Source: JAVWIF01 sp036639635
GTDB taxonomy: Bacteria; Bacillota_I; Bacilli_A; Erysipelotrichales; Erysipelotrichaceae
Reading direction: 5' to 3'
Assembly (NCBI GenBank): GCA_036639635.1
Contig: JAVWIF010000017.1
Coordinates: forward strand, 1-36,259
DNA length: 36,259 bases
Part shown: in pieces, positions 9,104 through 16,649 of the stretch
How the letters are laid out: every line of letters begins with the position of its first letter
Position numbering within the stretch: the first letter of the stretch is position 1
Made by a program: the position numbers and the translations under genes
Notes under the pieces: generated by a model
Database searches by the model: none
What the model saw: the letters and a program-made list of their open reading frames with translations, nothing else
Told to the model about the DNA's origin: nothing

Positions 9104-9999
9104 TATTTTTCCTCTAGTTCTAAATATCCTAGTTGTTGTAACTTACTAGAACGATTTCGCCAGTTTTTTTCTACTCTAACAAATAATTCTAGGTCTACTT
9201 TCTTATTAAATTTTTCCTTTAATTCTCGTTGTGCAGATAGACGAATAGCTCGAATCATCGTGGCTTGTTTCCCAATTAAAATTGCTTTTTGAGAAGAACG
9301 TTCGACTACAATTAACGCCTGTATACCAATCTTTGTTTCATTCTCTTCACGATGCTCAATAATGACTGCTACAGAGTGTGGAATTTCTTCTTCTGTTTTA
9401 AACAAAACTTGTTCACGAATAATTTCAGCAATTTGAAATTGTTCACCATGATCACTTGTCATATTATCTGGAAAAAACTTTGGTCCTTCTTCCATATATC
9501 CTTTGGTAGTTTCTAATAATTCTTCTAAGTTATCTTTACGCAGTGCAGAAATCGGAAATATTTCCGCAAAATCAAGACGCGCTTGCCATCCCATTAACAA
9601 ATCAAACATCTTATCTTTTTCAACTAAATCAATTTTATTTAATAATAAAAATACAGGTATTTGTGATTGTTTCATCATATCTAAGATAAATTCATCACCA
9701 CTGCCAAAAGATTGTGTAGCATCTACCATCCAATAGTTAATATCGGCTTCAGCAATTGCTGAATATGCATTTTTATTTAAAGTACGTCCTAACTCATGTT
9801 TAGGTTTATGAATACCGGGCGTATCAATAAAAACAAATTGTGCATCATCACGTGTTAAAATCCCTGATATATTATTACGTGTAGTTTGTGGTTTTGGCGT
9901 TGTTATGGCTATTTTTTCTTTTAAAATAGCATTTACCAATGTACTCTTTCCAGCATTTGGTCTTCCAACAACTGCAATAAATCCTGATTTATAACTCAT
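9103..9999 (-). CDS. era: Ribosome-assembly GTPase Era
   Basis: Essential GTPase that binds the 3' end of 16S rRNA during 30S maturation. G1 is GRPNAGKST, G3 is DTPGIHKP and G4 is NKID. The C-terminal KH domain shows VERSSQKAILIGKQ. The length of 298 aa is typical. It overlaps cdd upstream by four bases (ATGA) and recO downstream by one base, so it sits inside a tightly coupled operon. Confidence 0.97.
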   Translation of the reverse strand: MSYKSGFIAVVGRPNAGKSTLVNAILKEKIAITTPKPQTTRNNISGILTRDDAQFVFIDTPGIHKPKHELGRTLNKNAYSAIAEADINYWMVDATQSFGSGDEFILDMMKQSQIPVFLLLNKIDLVEKDKMFDLLMGWQARLDFAEIFPISALRKDNLEELLETTKGYMEEGPKFFPDNMTSDHGEQFQIAEIIREQVLFKTEEEIPHSVAVIIEHREENETKIGIQALIVVERSSQKAILIGKQATMIRAIRLSAQRELKEKFNKKVDLELFVRVEKNWRNRSSKLQQLGYLELEEK

Positions 10000-10406
10000 A
10001 GAACATCCTCTTTCGTAAATGACATTGGTAACAATTCCATAATATTTGTAACTTTAAAATCTTTTCGATTGTTTAGCACAATTGGCGTATCACCATTTAA
10101 TAATTCAACTAGTACTTGGCGACAAGCCCCACAAGGATATGCTAATTTTTCTCCATCACTAACAATACAAAGTGCTACAATATCTTCTTTGGTATACCCT
10201 AAAGAATAGGTCGCAAAAATAGCACTACGCTCAGCACAATTGGTTAAACCATAAGATGCATTTTCAACATTTACACCGACAATTAATTTGCCATTTTTTA
10301 ATTTTACACAAGCACCTACATGATAATTAGAATAGGGTGCATACGCATGTTCCATTGCTGAAAACGCCGCGTCTATGATATCCTTATATTCGTTTTCTTG
10401 ACTCAT
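9996..10406 (-). CDS. cdd: Cytidine deaminase
   Basis: Zinc enzyme of pyrimidine salvage converting cytidine/deoxycytidine to uridine/deoxyuridine. The substrate motif VNVENASYGLTNCAER and the zinc motif PCGACRQV are both present, supplying the catalytic Glu and three cysteine ligands of the tetrameric class. The length of 136 aa is typical. It overlaps dgkA by four bases upstream and era by four bases downstream. Confidence 0.95.
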   Translation of the reverse strand: MSQENEYKDIIDAAFSAMEHAYAPYSNYHVGACVKLKNGKLIVGVNVENASYGLTNCAERSAIFATYSLGYTKEDIVALCIVSDGEKLAYPCGACRQVLVELLNGDTPIVLNNRKDFKVTNIMELLPMSFTKEDVL

Positions 10407-10759
10407 AACTTACCTCCTACGATTAGTATTCCAATAATTGCCGCTACAATTGACATAATCAAAACAGCTGCTGCTGCATAATCTTTTATTTTCTTAGCCA
10501 ACACATTATATTCTGGGCTAATCATATCCACAATCGTTTCAATCGCACTATTTATGAATTCTAATGCGATAATACTTCCAATTAATAAGATAATCAAACT
10601 CCATTCAAACCAAGTTAAGTGTAAAAATAAACAAACAAGTATGACACAACAACCAATGATACATTGTAATAAAATACTTGAATCATTGCGAATTCCTGCA
10701 AATAATCCGGCGAAGGCATACCGAAATTTATTGCTATATTTTTTTAGGAACGATAACAT
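10403..10759 (-). CDS. dgkA: Diacylglycerol/undecaprenol kinase family membrane protein
   Basis: Small integral-membrane lipid kinase; Gram-positive members mainly phosphorylate undecaprenol, feeding the wall lipid carrier pool. The protein shows FRYAFAGL at the N-terminus, three hydrophobic segments, and the family signature ALEFINSAIETIVDMISP with the metal-binding Glu. The frame is open up to 10798. The ATG at 10759 (MLSFLKKY) fits the family N-terminus and has an AGGA about 11 bases upstream; it still overlaps ybeY by 26 bases. That overlap means the exact start is less certain than the identity. Confidence 0.88.
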   Translation of the reverse strand: MLSFLKKYSNKFRYAFAGLFAGIRNDSSILLQCIIGCCVILVCLFLHLTWFEWSLIILLIGSIIALEFINSAIETIVDMISPEYNVLAKKIKDYAAAAVLIMSIVAAIIGILIVGGKL

Positions 10760-11195
10760 CCAAAATTTCATCCTGTAATTGAAACATAATATGCTCATCT
10801 TCAGCCTTCATATGATCATATCCTAACAAATGTAATAACCCATGCGTAAATAAGAAACATACTTCACGACGCATACTATGTCCATATTCGTGCGCCTGTT
10901 GAACAATAGCTTCGATATTAATAAAAATATCACCGAGTTCATCTTCTCCATCCATTAAATCATAGTCATCTTCACTATCTTTCAGTGCAAAGCTAATCAC
11001 ATCAGTAGCACGATCAATATTGCGATATTCACGATTGATTTCATGTATTTTATCTGGGGTTACAAAGATAACAGAAGCACTAAAAGGCTCAGATAGTTTT
11101 AAAACTACCTGCGCTCTTTCACTGATTGTCACAAAGTCTTTTTTATATCGACTCCATTTTTTTTCATCACTTTGATTTATTACACTTATATCCAT
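10734..11195 (-). CDS. ybeY: Endoribonuclease YbeY, rRNA maturation factor
   Basis: Metal-dependent RNase acting in 16S rRNA 3'-end maturation and ribosome quality control. The zinc motif HGLLHLLGYDH is near residues 116-126, preceded by TDVISFAL and the GDIFIN strand, as in the UPF0054 family. The length of 153 aa is typical. A GAGGTGA site precedes the ATG. It is the first gene of the ybeY-dgkA-cdd-era-recO operon and lies just after phoU. In many relatives phoH and yqfF precede it; here the Pho block does. Confidence 0.95.
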   Translation of the reverse strand: MDISVINQSDEKKWSRYKKDFVTISERAQVVLKLSEPFSASVIFVTPDKIHEINREYRNIDRATDVISFALKDSEDDYDLMDGEDELGDIFINIEAIVQQAHEYGHSMRREVCFLFTHGLLHLLGYDHMKAEDEHIMFQLQDEILDVIVPKKI

Positions 11196-11221
11196 AATTC
11201 ACCTCTATATTTAATAAAGGT

Positions 11222-11230
11222 ATTATATCA
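11222..11230 (-). promoter_or_regulatory. Extended -10 promoter of ybeY operon
   Basis: On the minus strand TGA-TATAAT lies in the 70-base gap between phoU and ybeY, an extended -10 element about 27 bases before the ybeY ATG. No good -35 is seen. It would let the ybeY operon run independently of the Pho genes. Confidence 0.6.
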
Positions 11231-11265
11231 TAATTAAGCGAGAATGAAGATGTTTATTACAATAG

Positions 11266-11904
11266 TTACCCAAAATCATAGTGTTGTCCTTTTACCATAT
11301 AGATGATGTGTTCACAGATGTTTTTTGTATGATCACCTGCACGCTCAATATTACGTAACATCGAACTAATTTCAAAAATATGTTCAAACAACAAAGGATC
11401 TTCATTTTCCTTAATCTTATTCTTTAGTTCTTTATAAAGGGTATTAATTTCTTTATCACGTTCTGGTATTTCAAAAGCTTTGTCAATATCACGATTTGTA
11501 TAACATTGCATCGTTTCATTTAACATTGTAATAAAACCGTTTTCCATTGCCTGCGCATAATCTAATATATTTTGATCGATTGTTTCATGTTTAATCAAAA
11601 AAATCGCAATATTTTTGGCATAATCTCCAATACGTTCTAATTCACTTGCTATTTTAATATCCGCAACTACTTTTCTTAAATCACTTGCCACAGGAGATAA
11701 TAGTGCTAAAGAACGTACAGCACAATCATTTATTTCTTCTTCCAAATGATTGATTATATCATCTGCTTGCACAATTTCAAGTTCTTTTTCTTTATCAGGT
11801 GCACTTAATACATGTACTACTTTTTCATGCATACAGACGACTTTTCTACCCATTTTTAATACGTTTTGTTCCATAATATCTAATTCTTGATCTATTTTTA
11901 CCAT
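11266..11904 (-). CDS. phoU: Phosphate transport regulator PhoU
   Basis: Cytoplasmic regulator linking PstSCAB to PhoR and restraining phosphate uptake and Pho activation. It is an all-helical protein with two PhoU repeats. The metal-cluster type motifs SELERIGDYAKNI (about 85-97) and RNIERAGDHTKNI (about 187-199) mark each repeat. The length of 212 aa is normal. It is the last gene of the pst operon, 12 bases after pstB. Confidence 0.96.
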   Translation of the reverse strand: MVKIDQELDIMEQNVLKMGRKVVCMHEKVVHVLSAPDKEKELEIVQADDIINHLEEEINDCAVRSLALLSPVASDLRKVVADIKIASELERIGDYAKNIAIFLIKHETIDQNILDYAQAMENGFITMLNETMQCYTNRDIDKAFEIPERDKEINTLYKELKNKIKENEDPLLFEHIFEISSMLRNIERAGDHTKNICEHIIYMVKGQHYDFG

Positions 11905-11916
11905 CTTATTTTCCTC

Positions 11917-12678
11917 CTATCCAAAACGCCCTGTGATATAATCTTCTGTTCGAGAATCACGAGGTTGTTGGAAAATGGTACTGGTTTTATCAAACTCTAC
12001 AACTTCTCCCATTAAAAAGAACGCTGTAGCATCACTTACACGTGATGCTTGTTGCATAGAATGCGTTACTATGACGATTGTATAATCTTTTTTTAATTCT
12101 TCCATTAAGGCTTCTATTTTATTTGTTGCGATTGGATCTAATGCACTTGTCGGCTCATCCATTAAGATAACTTCTGGTTCCATAGCAATTGCACGTGCAA
12201 TACATAAACGTTGTTGTTGTCCACCGCTTAGTCCATATGCGCTTTCACTTAAACGATCTTTTACCTCATTCCATAAAGCCGCTTTTTCTAGTGATTGCTG
12301 AACAATTTCATCTAGAATTTTTTTATTTTTAATTCCTTGGCATTTAGGACCATACGTAATATTATCATAGATTGACATTGGAAATGGATTTGGTTTTTGA
12401 AAGACCATGCCAACACGCGTTCTTAAATCTACAACATTCATTTCTTTTCCATGTATATCTTTTCCATCAATTTCAATCGTTCCTTTGATATGACAATTAT
12501 CAATCAAATCATTCATACGATTCAAGCACCTTAAAAACGTTGATTTACCACAACCAGAAGGTCCTATTAATGCTGTAACTTTATGTTTTTCAATATTCAT
12601 TTGAATATTGATCAATGCTTGTTTTTCTCCATAATATAAGTTTAAATCTTGAATATGAAAGATATCTTTTTCACTCAT
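11917..12678 (-). CDS. pstB: Phosphate ABC transporter ATPase PstB
   Basis: ATP-hydrolysing subunit of the high-affinity phosphate importer. Walker A GPSGCGKST, Q-loop VFQKPNPFPMSI, signature LSGGQQQR, Walker B VILMDEP and the H-loop IVTHSMQQ are all present. The VFQKPNPFP motif is typical of PstB. The length of 253 aa is normal. It lies between pstA (18-base gap) and phoU. Confidence 0.97.
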   Translation of the reverse strand: MSEKDIFHIQDLNLYYGEKQALINIQMNIEKHKVTALIGPSGCGKSTFLRCLNRMNDLIDNCHIKGTIEIDGKDIHGKEMNVVDLRTRVGMVFQKPNPFPMSIYDNITYGPKCQGIKNKKILDEIVQQSLEKAALWNEVKDRLSESAYGLSGGQQQRLCIARAIAMEPEVILMDEPTSALDPIATNKIEALMEELKKDYTIVIVTHSMQQASRVSDATAFFLMGEVVEFDKTSTIFQQPRDSRTEDYITGRFG

Positions 12679-12696
12679 TTTGTTTTTCCTTCCTAA

Positions 12697-13926
12697 CTAA
12701 TAGCTTTTACGAAAACGTTTGCTTAATAATTTAACACTCATATTTAAAAGTAAGACAAAGATTAGTATAACAATTGAAATCGCTGAAGCTAAAGCAAAGT
12801 TTGGTTGTTCACTACTCATAATATTATAAATATGGACTGCTAAACTTGTTCCTTGACTTGTTAAAGTTGGGCTGTCGTTGACATAAGTACCCATCGTATA
12901 GATAAGGGCTGCACTCTCTCCTATTACTCTTCCAATGCTTAACAATACTCCCGTTAAGATACCAGGAACAGCACTTGGTAAGACAATTTTAAAGATGGTT
13001 TGTGATTGATTGGCACCTATTGATAAGGAAGCATCGCGTAAGGATTGTGGCACCACAATCAGTGCTTCTTCTGTTGAACGAATAATGGTAGGTAATAAAA
13101 TAATAGCCATCGTAAGTGAACCCAATAGTATATTAGTAGTGCTCGCTCCAAACAATTGCGTAATAGGAAATAAGACCGCTACTCCCATAAGACCAAAAAT
13201 AATACTTGGTACCCCTGTTAACATTTCAATCGCACTACGTATGGTTGCACTCACTTTATTACGTGCAGCATATTCATGTAAATAGATAGCAGCAGCAATT
13301 CCTAAAGGTAAAGCTATACATAAAGAAATAACAATTAAATATAAAGTCGAGATAATAGAACCACGAATACCACCACCTGGTGTTTTATAGTACATTTTAG
13401 CTAAGCTAGCGGCATCTTTATCTAATGTATCGCGAACTTCTTTCGCATTTTGAGAAAGAATATTCCCAGTTATCTTTGCATTTCCATTTTTATCCGTATA
13501 TGCAATCTTTTCTACTTGATAGCCAACCTCTGCGCGCATGGCAATATCTTTCCCCTGTCTGCTTTCATCAACAAGATGTAAAAAAGGTGAATTTTTATCA
13601 ATTGTTTCAATTAAAACAACTTTATCTTGATTTTGATCAATCGCATCCACAAAACCAACACCAAACACTTCACTGAAATAAACATTGCTTCCAATATCTT
13701 TTGGCACTTCAAATGTTTGTGGTTTTTGATAAGATTCTTGCACACTTGTTAAATAGTTTGCTGACCAATAATTCTTTGTTAATAATTCAAAGCTTAATGT
13801 ATCAAAGCCTTTCGTAAAAATAAATACAAAAATTGCTAGTAACACAAAGACACTTAATCCACTTGAAAAATAGGTAATTCCATTTAAGAATCCATCAATA
13901 ATTCTTCTTTTCTTTTTCTGTATCAT
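12697..13926 (-). CDS. pstA: Phosphate ABC transporter permease PstA with large extracellular insertion
   Basis: Membrane subunit of the phosphate importer. The C-terminal half is ordinary PstA: TPGGGIRGSIISTL, LPLGIAAAIYLHEYA, the coupling-helix motif SLRDASLSIGA, and several membrane helices. At 409 aa it is well over 100 residues longer than the usual 280-300. The excess lies between membrane helix 1 (about 24-38) and residue 182, a hydrophilic stretch containing GVGFVDAID and DKNSPFLHL. Topology puts it outside the membrane, near PstS. Fold unknown; the GVG...NSP spacing recalls PDZ-like domains only loosely. It overlaps pstC by four bases (ATGA). Confidence 0.94.
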   Translation of the reverse strand: MIQKKKRRIIDGFLNGITYFSSGLSVFVLLAIFVFIFTKGFDTLSFELLTKNYWSANYLTSVQESYQKPQTFEVPKDIGSNVYFSEVFGVGFVDAIDQNQDKVVLIETIDKNSPFLHLVDESRQGKDIAMRAEVGYQVEKIAYTDKNGNAKITGNILSQNAKEVRDTLDKDAASLAKMYYKTPGGGIRGSIISTLYLIVISLCIALPLGIAAAIYLHEYAARNKVSATIRSAIEMLTGVPSIIFGLMGVAVLFPITQLFGASTTNILLGSLTMAIILLPTIIRSTEEALIVVPQSLRDASLSIGANQSQTIFKIVLPSAVPGILTGVLLSIGRVIGESAALIYTMGTYVNDSPTLTSQGTSLAVHIYNIMSSEQPNFALASAISIVILIFVLLLNMSVKLLSKRFRKSY

Positions 13927-14864
13927 TTTACATTCCCCACTTTTCGTTTCATATAATTTAAAAGTAGATTAGAACATAGGATAACAACCATTAATACGAG
14001 TCCTGCAGAGAAACGAATATCATAATCTAATCCTGTTGTTTCTTTTAATCCTGATAACATTGTGGTCGTTAGTGTTCGTGTTGTATCGAATAAGTTAAAC
14101 GTTGGTCCAAACATCTTATTACCAGCAACCATTGCTACAGCTGTAGCTTCTCCAAAGGCACGTCCAATACCTAAAATAGCACCTGCAAATATCCCAGATT
14201 TTGCGCTTGTTAAAATAACTTTAAAATTTGTTTGTGTTTTTGTAGCACCTAGTGCTAAACTTCCCAGTTCCATTTCTTTATCAACTGCTAGAATTGCACT
14301 AATAGAAAGACTTGTTATGGTTGGAAATATCATAATTGCTAACAACAAGATAACGCTTAATAAGGAACTACCTCCAGCAGTAACAAAACCGACATTACTT
14401 GCTAATTGACTCACCATAATCGTAATGGTACCAGAAGCAAATACACCATAAACAACAGAAGGAATCGATGCTAATAATTCCACTACACTAATCATAATAG
14501 TAGCTACTTTTTTAGGTGCGATTTTAGCGATAAACAAAGCCGTTAATACAGATAGCGGAAATGCTAATAACAATGCTCCAAAACTAGATATTAATGTGTT
14601 GACTACAATAAAGCCAACACCATAAACACCTTGATCTTTTCGCCAAACACTGCCTGTTAAAAAGCTCCATAAATCCTGTGTTCCATAGGCATAATCACTC
14701 ATAAAAGGAGAAACTCCTTTAATCGCTATAAAGATGATAATAACAGCAATCATACTAGAAGAAATAAGTGCTGCTAACATAAATACAAAACGCATTCGTT
14801 TATCTTTTTGTAATTTCTTTTCATTTTTTTCGGTACTAATATGTTCTCTCACATAGTTTTTCAT
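13923..14864 (-). CDS. pstC: Phosphate ABC transporter permease PstC
   Basis: Second membrane subunit of the phosphate importer. A cytoplasmic Lys-rich N-terminus of about 25 residues precedes six predicted helices. PstC motifs include VELLASIPSVVYG, the coupling helix LGATKTQTNFKVIL, and GRAFGEATAVAMVAGN. The length of 313 aa is normal. It lies between pstS, from which an intercistronic stem-loop separates it, and pstA. Confidence 0.95.
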   Translation of the reverse strand: MKNYVREHISTEKNEKKLQKDKRMRFVFMLAALISSSMIAVIIIFIAIKGVSPFMSDYAYGTQDLWSFLTGSVWRKDQGVYGVGFIVVNTLISSFGALLLAFPLSVLTALFIAKIAPKKVATIMISVVELLASIPSVVYGVFASGTITIMVSQLASNVGFVTAGGSSLLSVILLLAIMIFPTITSLSISAILAVDKEMELGSLALGATKTQTNFKVILTSAKSGIFAGAILGIGRAFGEATAVAMVAGNKMFGPTFNLFDTTRTLTTTMLSGLKETTGLDYDIRFSAGLVLMVVILCSNLLLNYMKRKVGNVK

Positions 14865-14895
14865 ACTTCACCAATCCTTATTTTAAACAACAAAT

Positions 14896-14918
14896 AACAG
14901 CTTGCTTAACAAGCTGTT
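14896..14918 (-). terminator. Stem-loop between pstS and pstC
   Basis: A nine-pair perfect inverted repeat, AACAGCTTG/CAAGCTGTT with a five-base loop, follows the pstS stop codon on the minus strand. The tract after it (ATTTGTTG...) is a poor U-run, so it more likely protects the pstS message or partly terminates, giving more binding protein than permease, as is common after binding-protein genes. Confidence 0.65.
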
Positions 14919-14924
14919 GTGGTA

Positions 14925-15863
14925 TTACTTAATGTCTTCCCAATTCTTCGTAGTACCTGTAAATATATCTTTAAGTTGTGCTTTGGTAAAGTTATCTTTA
15001 TCATTGTTATCTTTATTTACAATTGCAACAACGGCATCTATACAATATTGCCCACTTTCCATTGCTCCTTTAATATCTTCAGATCCATCACTCTTAAACG
15101 CTCTAGAAGCAAATCCAATATCTCCACTATTCGGTCCATCTTTTTCTTTGCCTAATACTCTAGGCACTGCATCTCCACTTCCTGAGTGATTCATAGTGAA
15201 GCTAACGTTTCCTGCTAATGGTTGAAAAGATTCTAGTGCTGCTTTAATTGTTTTGTCAACAGAAGTTGAGCCACAAGTCTTTAAGGTAATCTTTGAATTA
15301 TCTTTCTTTAATACTGGATATTTTTTAGCTAATTCATCCCAAGGTGTAGCTTTTGAAGCATCCACTTCTCCACCCGCTTTTTTAACTACAGCATTTCCTT
15401 CACTTGAATTTTGTAAATAATCTAAGAATGCTTTTACTAGTTGTTCTTTATCATCTGAACCATAACTTCCACTAGCTCTCGTCACAAAGTTAAATGGACG
15501 TTGTAATTTATAAGAACCATCTAGCACACTTTCGCTACTCGCAACAACACCTTCATACTTTAATGCTTTCACTTTATTCTTTTCAAAGTCAGTAGATAAA
15601 GAAGTATATCCGATTCCATTTTTAGCTGCTCCTACTTTAGCTGCCATGTCATCATTACTAGTTACTTCATTTGCGCTTTTAACTAATTTACCTTCAAACC
15701 CAATTCCCTTTTCAAAAGCTTCTCGCGTTCCACTAGAAGAGTCTCTAGTATATATTTTAATTTCACCACTTACTTTTGCTGCATTACTTGATCCACAAGC
15801 TGCTAATCCTAGTGCCATGAAGCAAGCCATTCCTGTTACGATTGATTTTTTCATCATCTTCAT
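14925..15863 (-). CDS. pstS: Phosphate-binding lipoprotein PstS, apparently circularly permuted
   Basis: Extracellular phosphate receptor of PstSCAB, attached by a lipid at Cys23 (GLAAC lipobox). Family motifs are present, but in swapped order. After the lipobox comes the segment normally in the second half: RDSSSGTREAF (40-50), NGIGYTSLS (82-90), VLDGSYKLQRPF (113-124) and AFLDYL (145-150). A linker of about 30 residues follows. Then comes the segment normally at the N-terminus: GSTSVDKT (199-206), HSGSGD (226-231), IGFASR (249-254), AVVAIVN (277-283) and, at the very end, DIFTGTTKNWED. In ordinary PstS the IFTG...NW motif is followed by the RxDGSGTR motif. All phosphate-loop motifs remain, so it is probably functional. 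The length of 312 aa is near normal. An AAGGAGG site precedes the ATG. Confidence 0.93.
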   Translation of the reverse strand: MKMMKKSIVTGMACFMALGLAACGSSNAAKVSGEIKIYTRDSSSGTREAFEKGIGFEGKLVKSANEVTSNDDMAAKVGAAKNGIGYTSLSTDFEKNKVKALKYEGVVASSESVLDGSYKLQRPFNFVTRASGSYGSDDKEQLVKAFLDYLQNSSEGNAVVKKAGGEVDASKATPWDELAKKYPVLKKDNSKITLKTCGSTSVDKTIKAALESFQPLAGNVSFTMNHSGSGDAVPRVLGKEKDGPNSGDIGFASRAFKSDGSEDIKGAMESGQYCIDAVVAIVNKDNNDKDNFTKAQLKDIFTGTTKNWEDIK

Positions 15864-15892
15864 TTGTTATATTCCTCCTTGAATATGGTTCT

Positions 15893-15946
15893 AGTATATC
15901 GAAAGTTTATGAACTGAATATGAAAGCTTTGTTAAATAATTGTTAA
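15893..15946 (-). promoter_or_regulatory. PhoP boxes and promoter of the pst operon
   Basis: Four hexamers on the minus strand, TTAACA (15941-15946), TTAACA (15930-15935), TTCATA (15919-15924) and TTCATA (15908-15913), repeat with an exact 11-bp period (five-base spacers). This matches the TTAACA-like direct repeats bound by PhoP-family regulators in Gram-positives. A -10 TATACT lies at 15893-15898. A -35 at 17-bp spacing would fall in the third box, as expected for activator-dependent promoters. phoP and phoR are in the same window. Confidence 0.82.
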
Positions 15947-15969
15947 CTTTAAAATTGCTATGGTATAAT
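15940..15969 (+). promoter_or_regulatory. Promoter of the small divergent gene, overlapping a PhoP box
   Basis: TTGTTA (15940-15945), an 18-bp spacer and an extended -10 TGG-TATAAT (hexamer 15964-15969) precede the plus-strand gene at 15995. The -35 coincides with the PhoP box most distal to pstS, so PhoP binding could affect this promoter as well. Confidence 0.65.
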
Positions 15970-15994
15970 ATTGATAATGATTGGAGTGGATACC

Positions 15995-16288
15995 ATGTTC
16001 TCTACCATACCAGAAAATACAAGCATAAATGAAACAACCTATGAAGATATTAGCCGTCACTTTCATGAGAAAGACGGTTTTAAGCATGTCATTATCCTAA
16101 ATGGATTTTCTAATTTAGCAAATCTATATTTTGAATGTGACCTTGAATTTTCTTTACAGCTAGATAAGTTTTTATCTCGTATGCAAATTGATGGCTATGA
16201 ACTAGTAGATATTAAAGTAACACCCATTGCAAACCCTAATATAGTAGGGTTTGCAGCTGCATACAATACCATGATTATCTATCGCTAG
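15995..16288 (+). CDS. Small protein of unknown function, divergent from pstS
   Basis: I do not recognise this family. From the ATG at 15995 it encodes 97 residues, soluble, with no signal peptide or membrane segment. It begins MFSTIPENTS, contains an acidic middle (FECDLEFSLQLDKFL), the run DGYELVDIKVTPIANPN, and ends in hydrophobic strands (GFAAAYNTMIIYR). It looks like a small alpha/beta domain. I choose this start because GGAG lies eight bases before the ATG; an in-frame TTG at 15971 has no such site and overlaps the promoter. The extended -10 and good ribosome site support a real gene. Its shared control region with pstS suggests a phosphate-related role, which is only inference. Confidence 0.72.
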   Translation: MFSTIPENTSINETTYEDISRHFHEKDGFKHVIILNGFSNLANLYFECDLEFSLQLDKFLSRMQIDGYELVDIKVTPIANPNIVGFAAAYNTMIIYR

Positions 16289-16340
16289 TGTATCCAAGAT
16301 TAATGAACTTTATACAATATTTTCAAATACGTATAACATC

Positions 16341-16374
16341 AACAAGAAACATAATTCAACATTTTTTTCTTGTT
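16341..16374 (+). terminator. Hairpin between the small gene and tRNA-Glu
   Basis: AACAAGAAA (16341-16349) pairs with TTTCTTGTT (16366-16374) across a 16-base loop and is followed by TCTTTT. It may terminate the small gene's transcript, though its AT-rich stem is weak. It overlaps the tRNA -35 region. Confidence 0.4.
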
Positions 16375-16398
16375 TCTTTTAAAAGTAAATGCTATAAT
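16370..16398 (+). promoter_or_regulatory. Promoter of tRNA-Glu
   Basis: TTGTTT (16370-16375) and a perfect TATAAT (16393-16398) are spaced 17 bp, and the -10 ends about 19 bases before the mature tRNA 5' end. Confidence 0.72.
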
Positions 16399-16417
16399 AA
16401 ACAAGCAATTCAAACAA

Positions 16418-16492
16418 GTCGCGTTCGGCAAGCGGTTAAGCCACAGCCCTCTCAAGGCTGTATCACGGGTTCAAATCCCGTACGCGATACCA
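16418..16492 (+). tRNA. tRNA-Glu, anticodon CTC (CUC), CCA encoded
   Basis: A complete cloverleaf can be folded by eye. The acceptor stem is GTCGCGT with ACGCGAT (one G-U at the first pair). The D arm is GGC/GCC with the loop AAGCGGTTAA. The anticodon stem is CAGCC/GGCTG with loop CTCTCAA and the anticodon CTC at 16451-16453. The T stem is ACGGG/CCCGT with loop TTCAAAT. Discriminator A is followed by an encoded CCA at 16490-16492. CTC reads GAG (Glu). The gene is solitary, with its own promoter and terminator, and the DNA just after it carries a broken defence locus, a usual picture at tRNA integration sites. Confidence 0.93.
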
Positions 16493-16502
16493 TTTAACTC
16501 TC

Positions 16503-16528
16503 AAACCCTTTATTTAAAGGGTTTTTTT
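16503..16528 (+). terminator. Intrinsic terminator of tRNA-Glu
   Basis: A nearly perfect palindrome AAACCCTTTA/TAAAGGGTTT followed by Ts, beginning 10 bases after the CCA end. Confidence 0.88.
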
Positions 16529-16577
16529 GATGTCTCTTTGAAATTTCTTCCAAATTTACAGAAATAGAATTTATCGT

Positions 16578-16610
16578 AAAAAAAACATGTCACAATAAAG
16601 TGATGACATG
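16578..16610 (-). terminator. Intrinsic terminator downstream of the rloB-like remnant
   Basis: On the minus strand CATGTCA pairs with TGACATG (16604-16610 with 16586-16592), followed by eight Ts. It lies two bases after the stop codon copy of the rloB-like remnant, so it is probably that gene's original terminator. It straddles the edge of the duplicated sequence beside the assembly gap. Confidence 0.72.
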
Positions 16611-16649
16611 CTTAGTATTGAAAAGGTGATTTTTCCTCTTTCATTTTTT
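16595..16649. repeat. Left copy of exact 55-bp duplication at the assembly gap
   Basis: These 55 bases are identical to 16750-16804 and end exactly at the first N. An exact 55-base overlap of contig ends is what a de Bruijn assembler with k=55 leaves behind, so it is probably not a biological repeat. Confidence 0.9.

Noticed and set aside
14062..14409. Open frame of 115 codons on the plus strand opposite pstC
   Set aside because: It mirrors the pstC frame, has no ribosome-binding site or promoter, and pstC is complete with all family motifs. Other long antisense frames opposite pstA, pstS, era and dacF were left out for the same reason.
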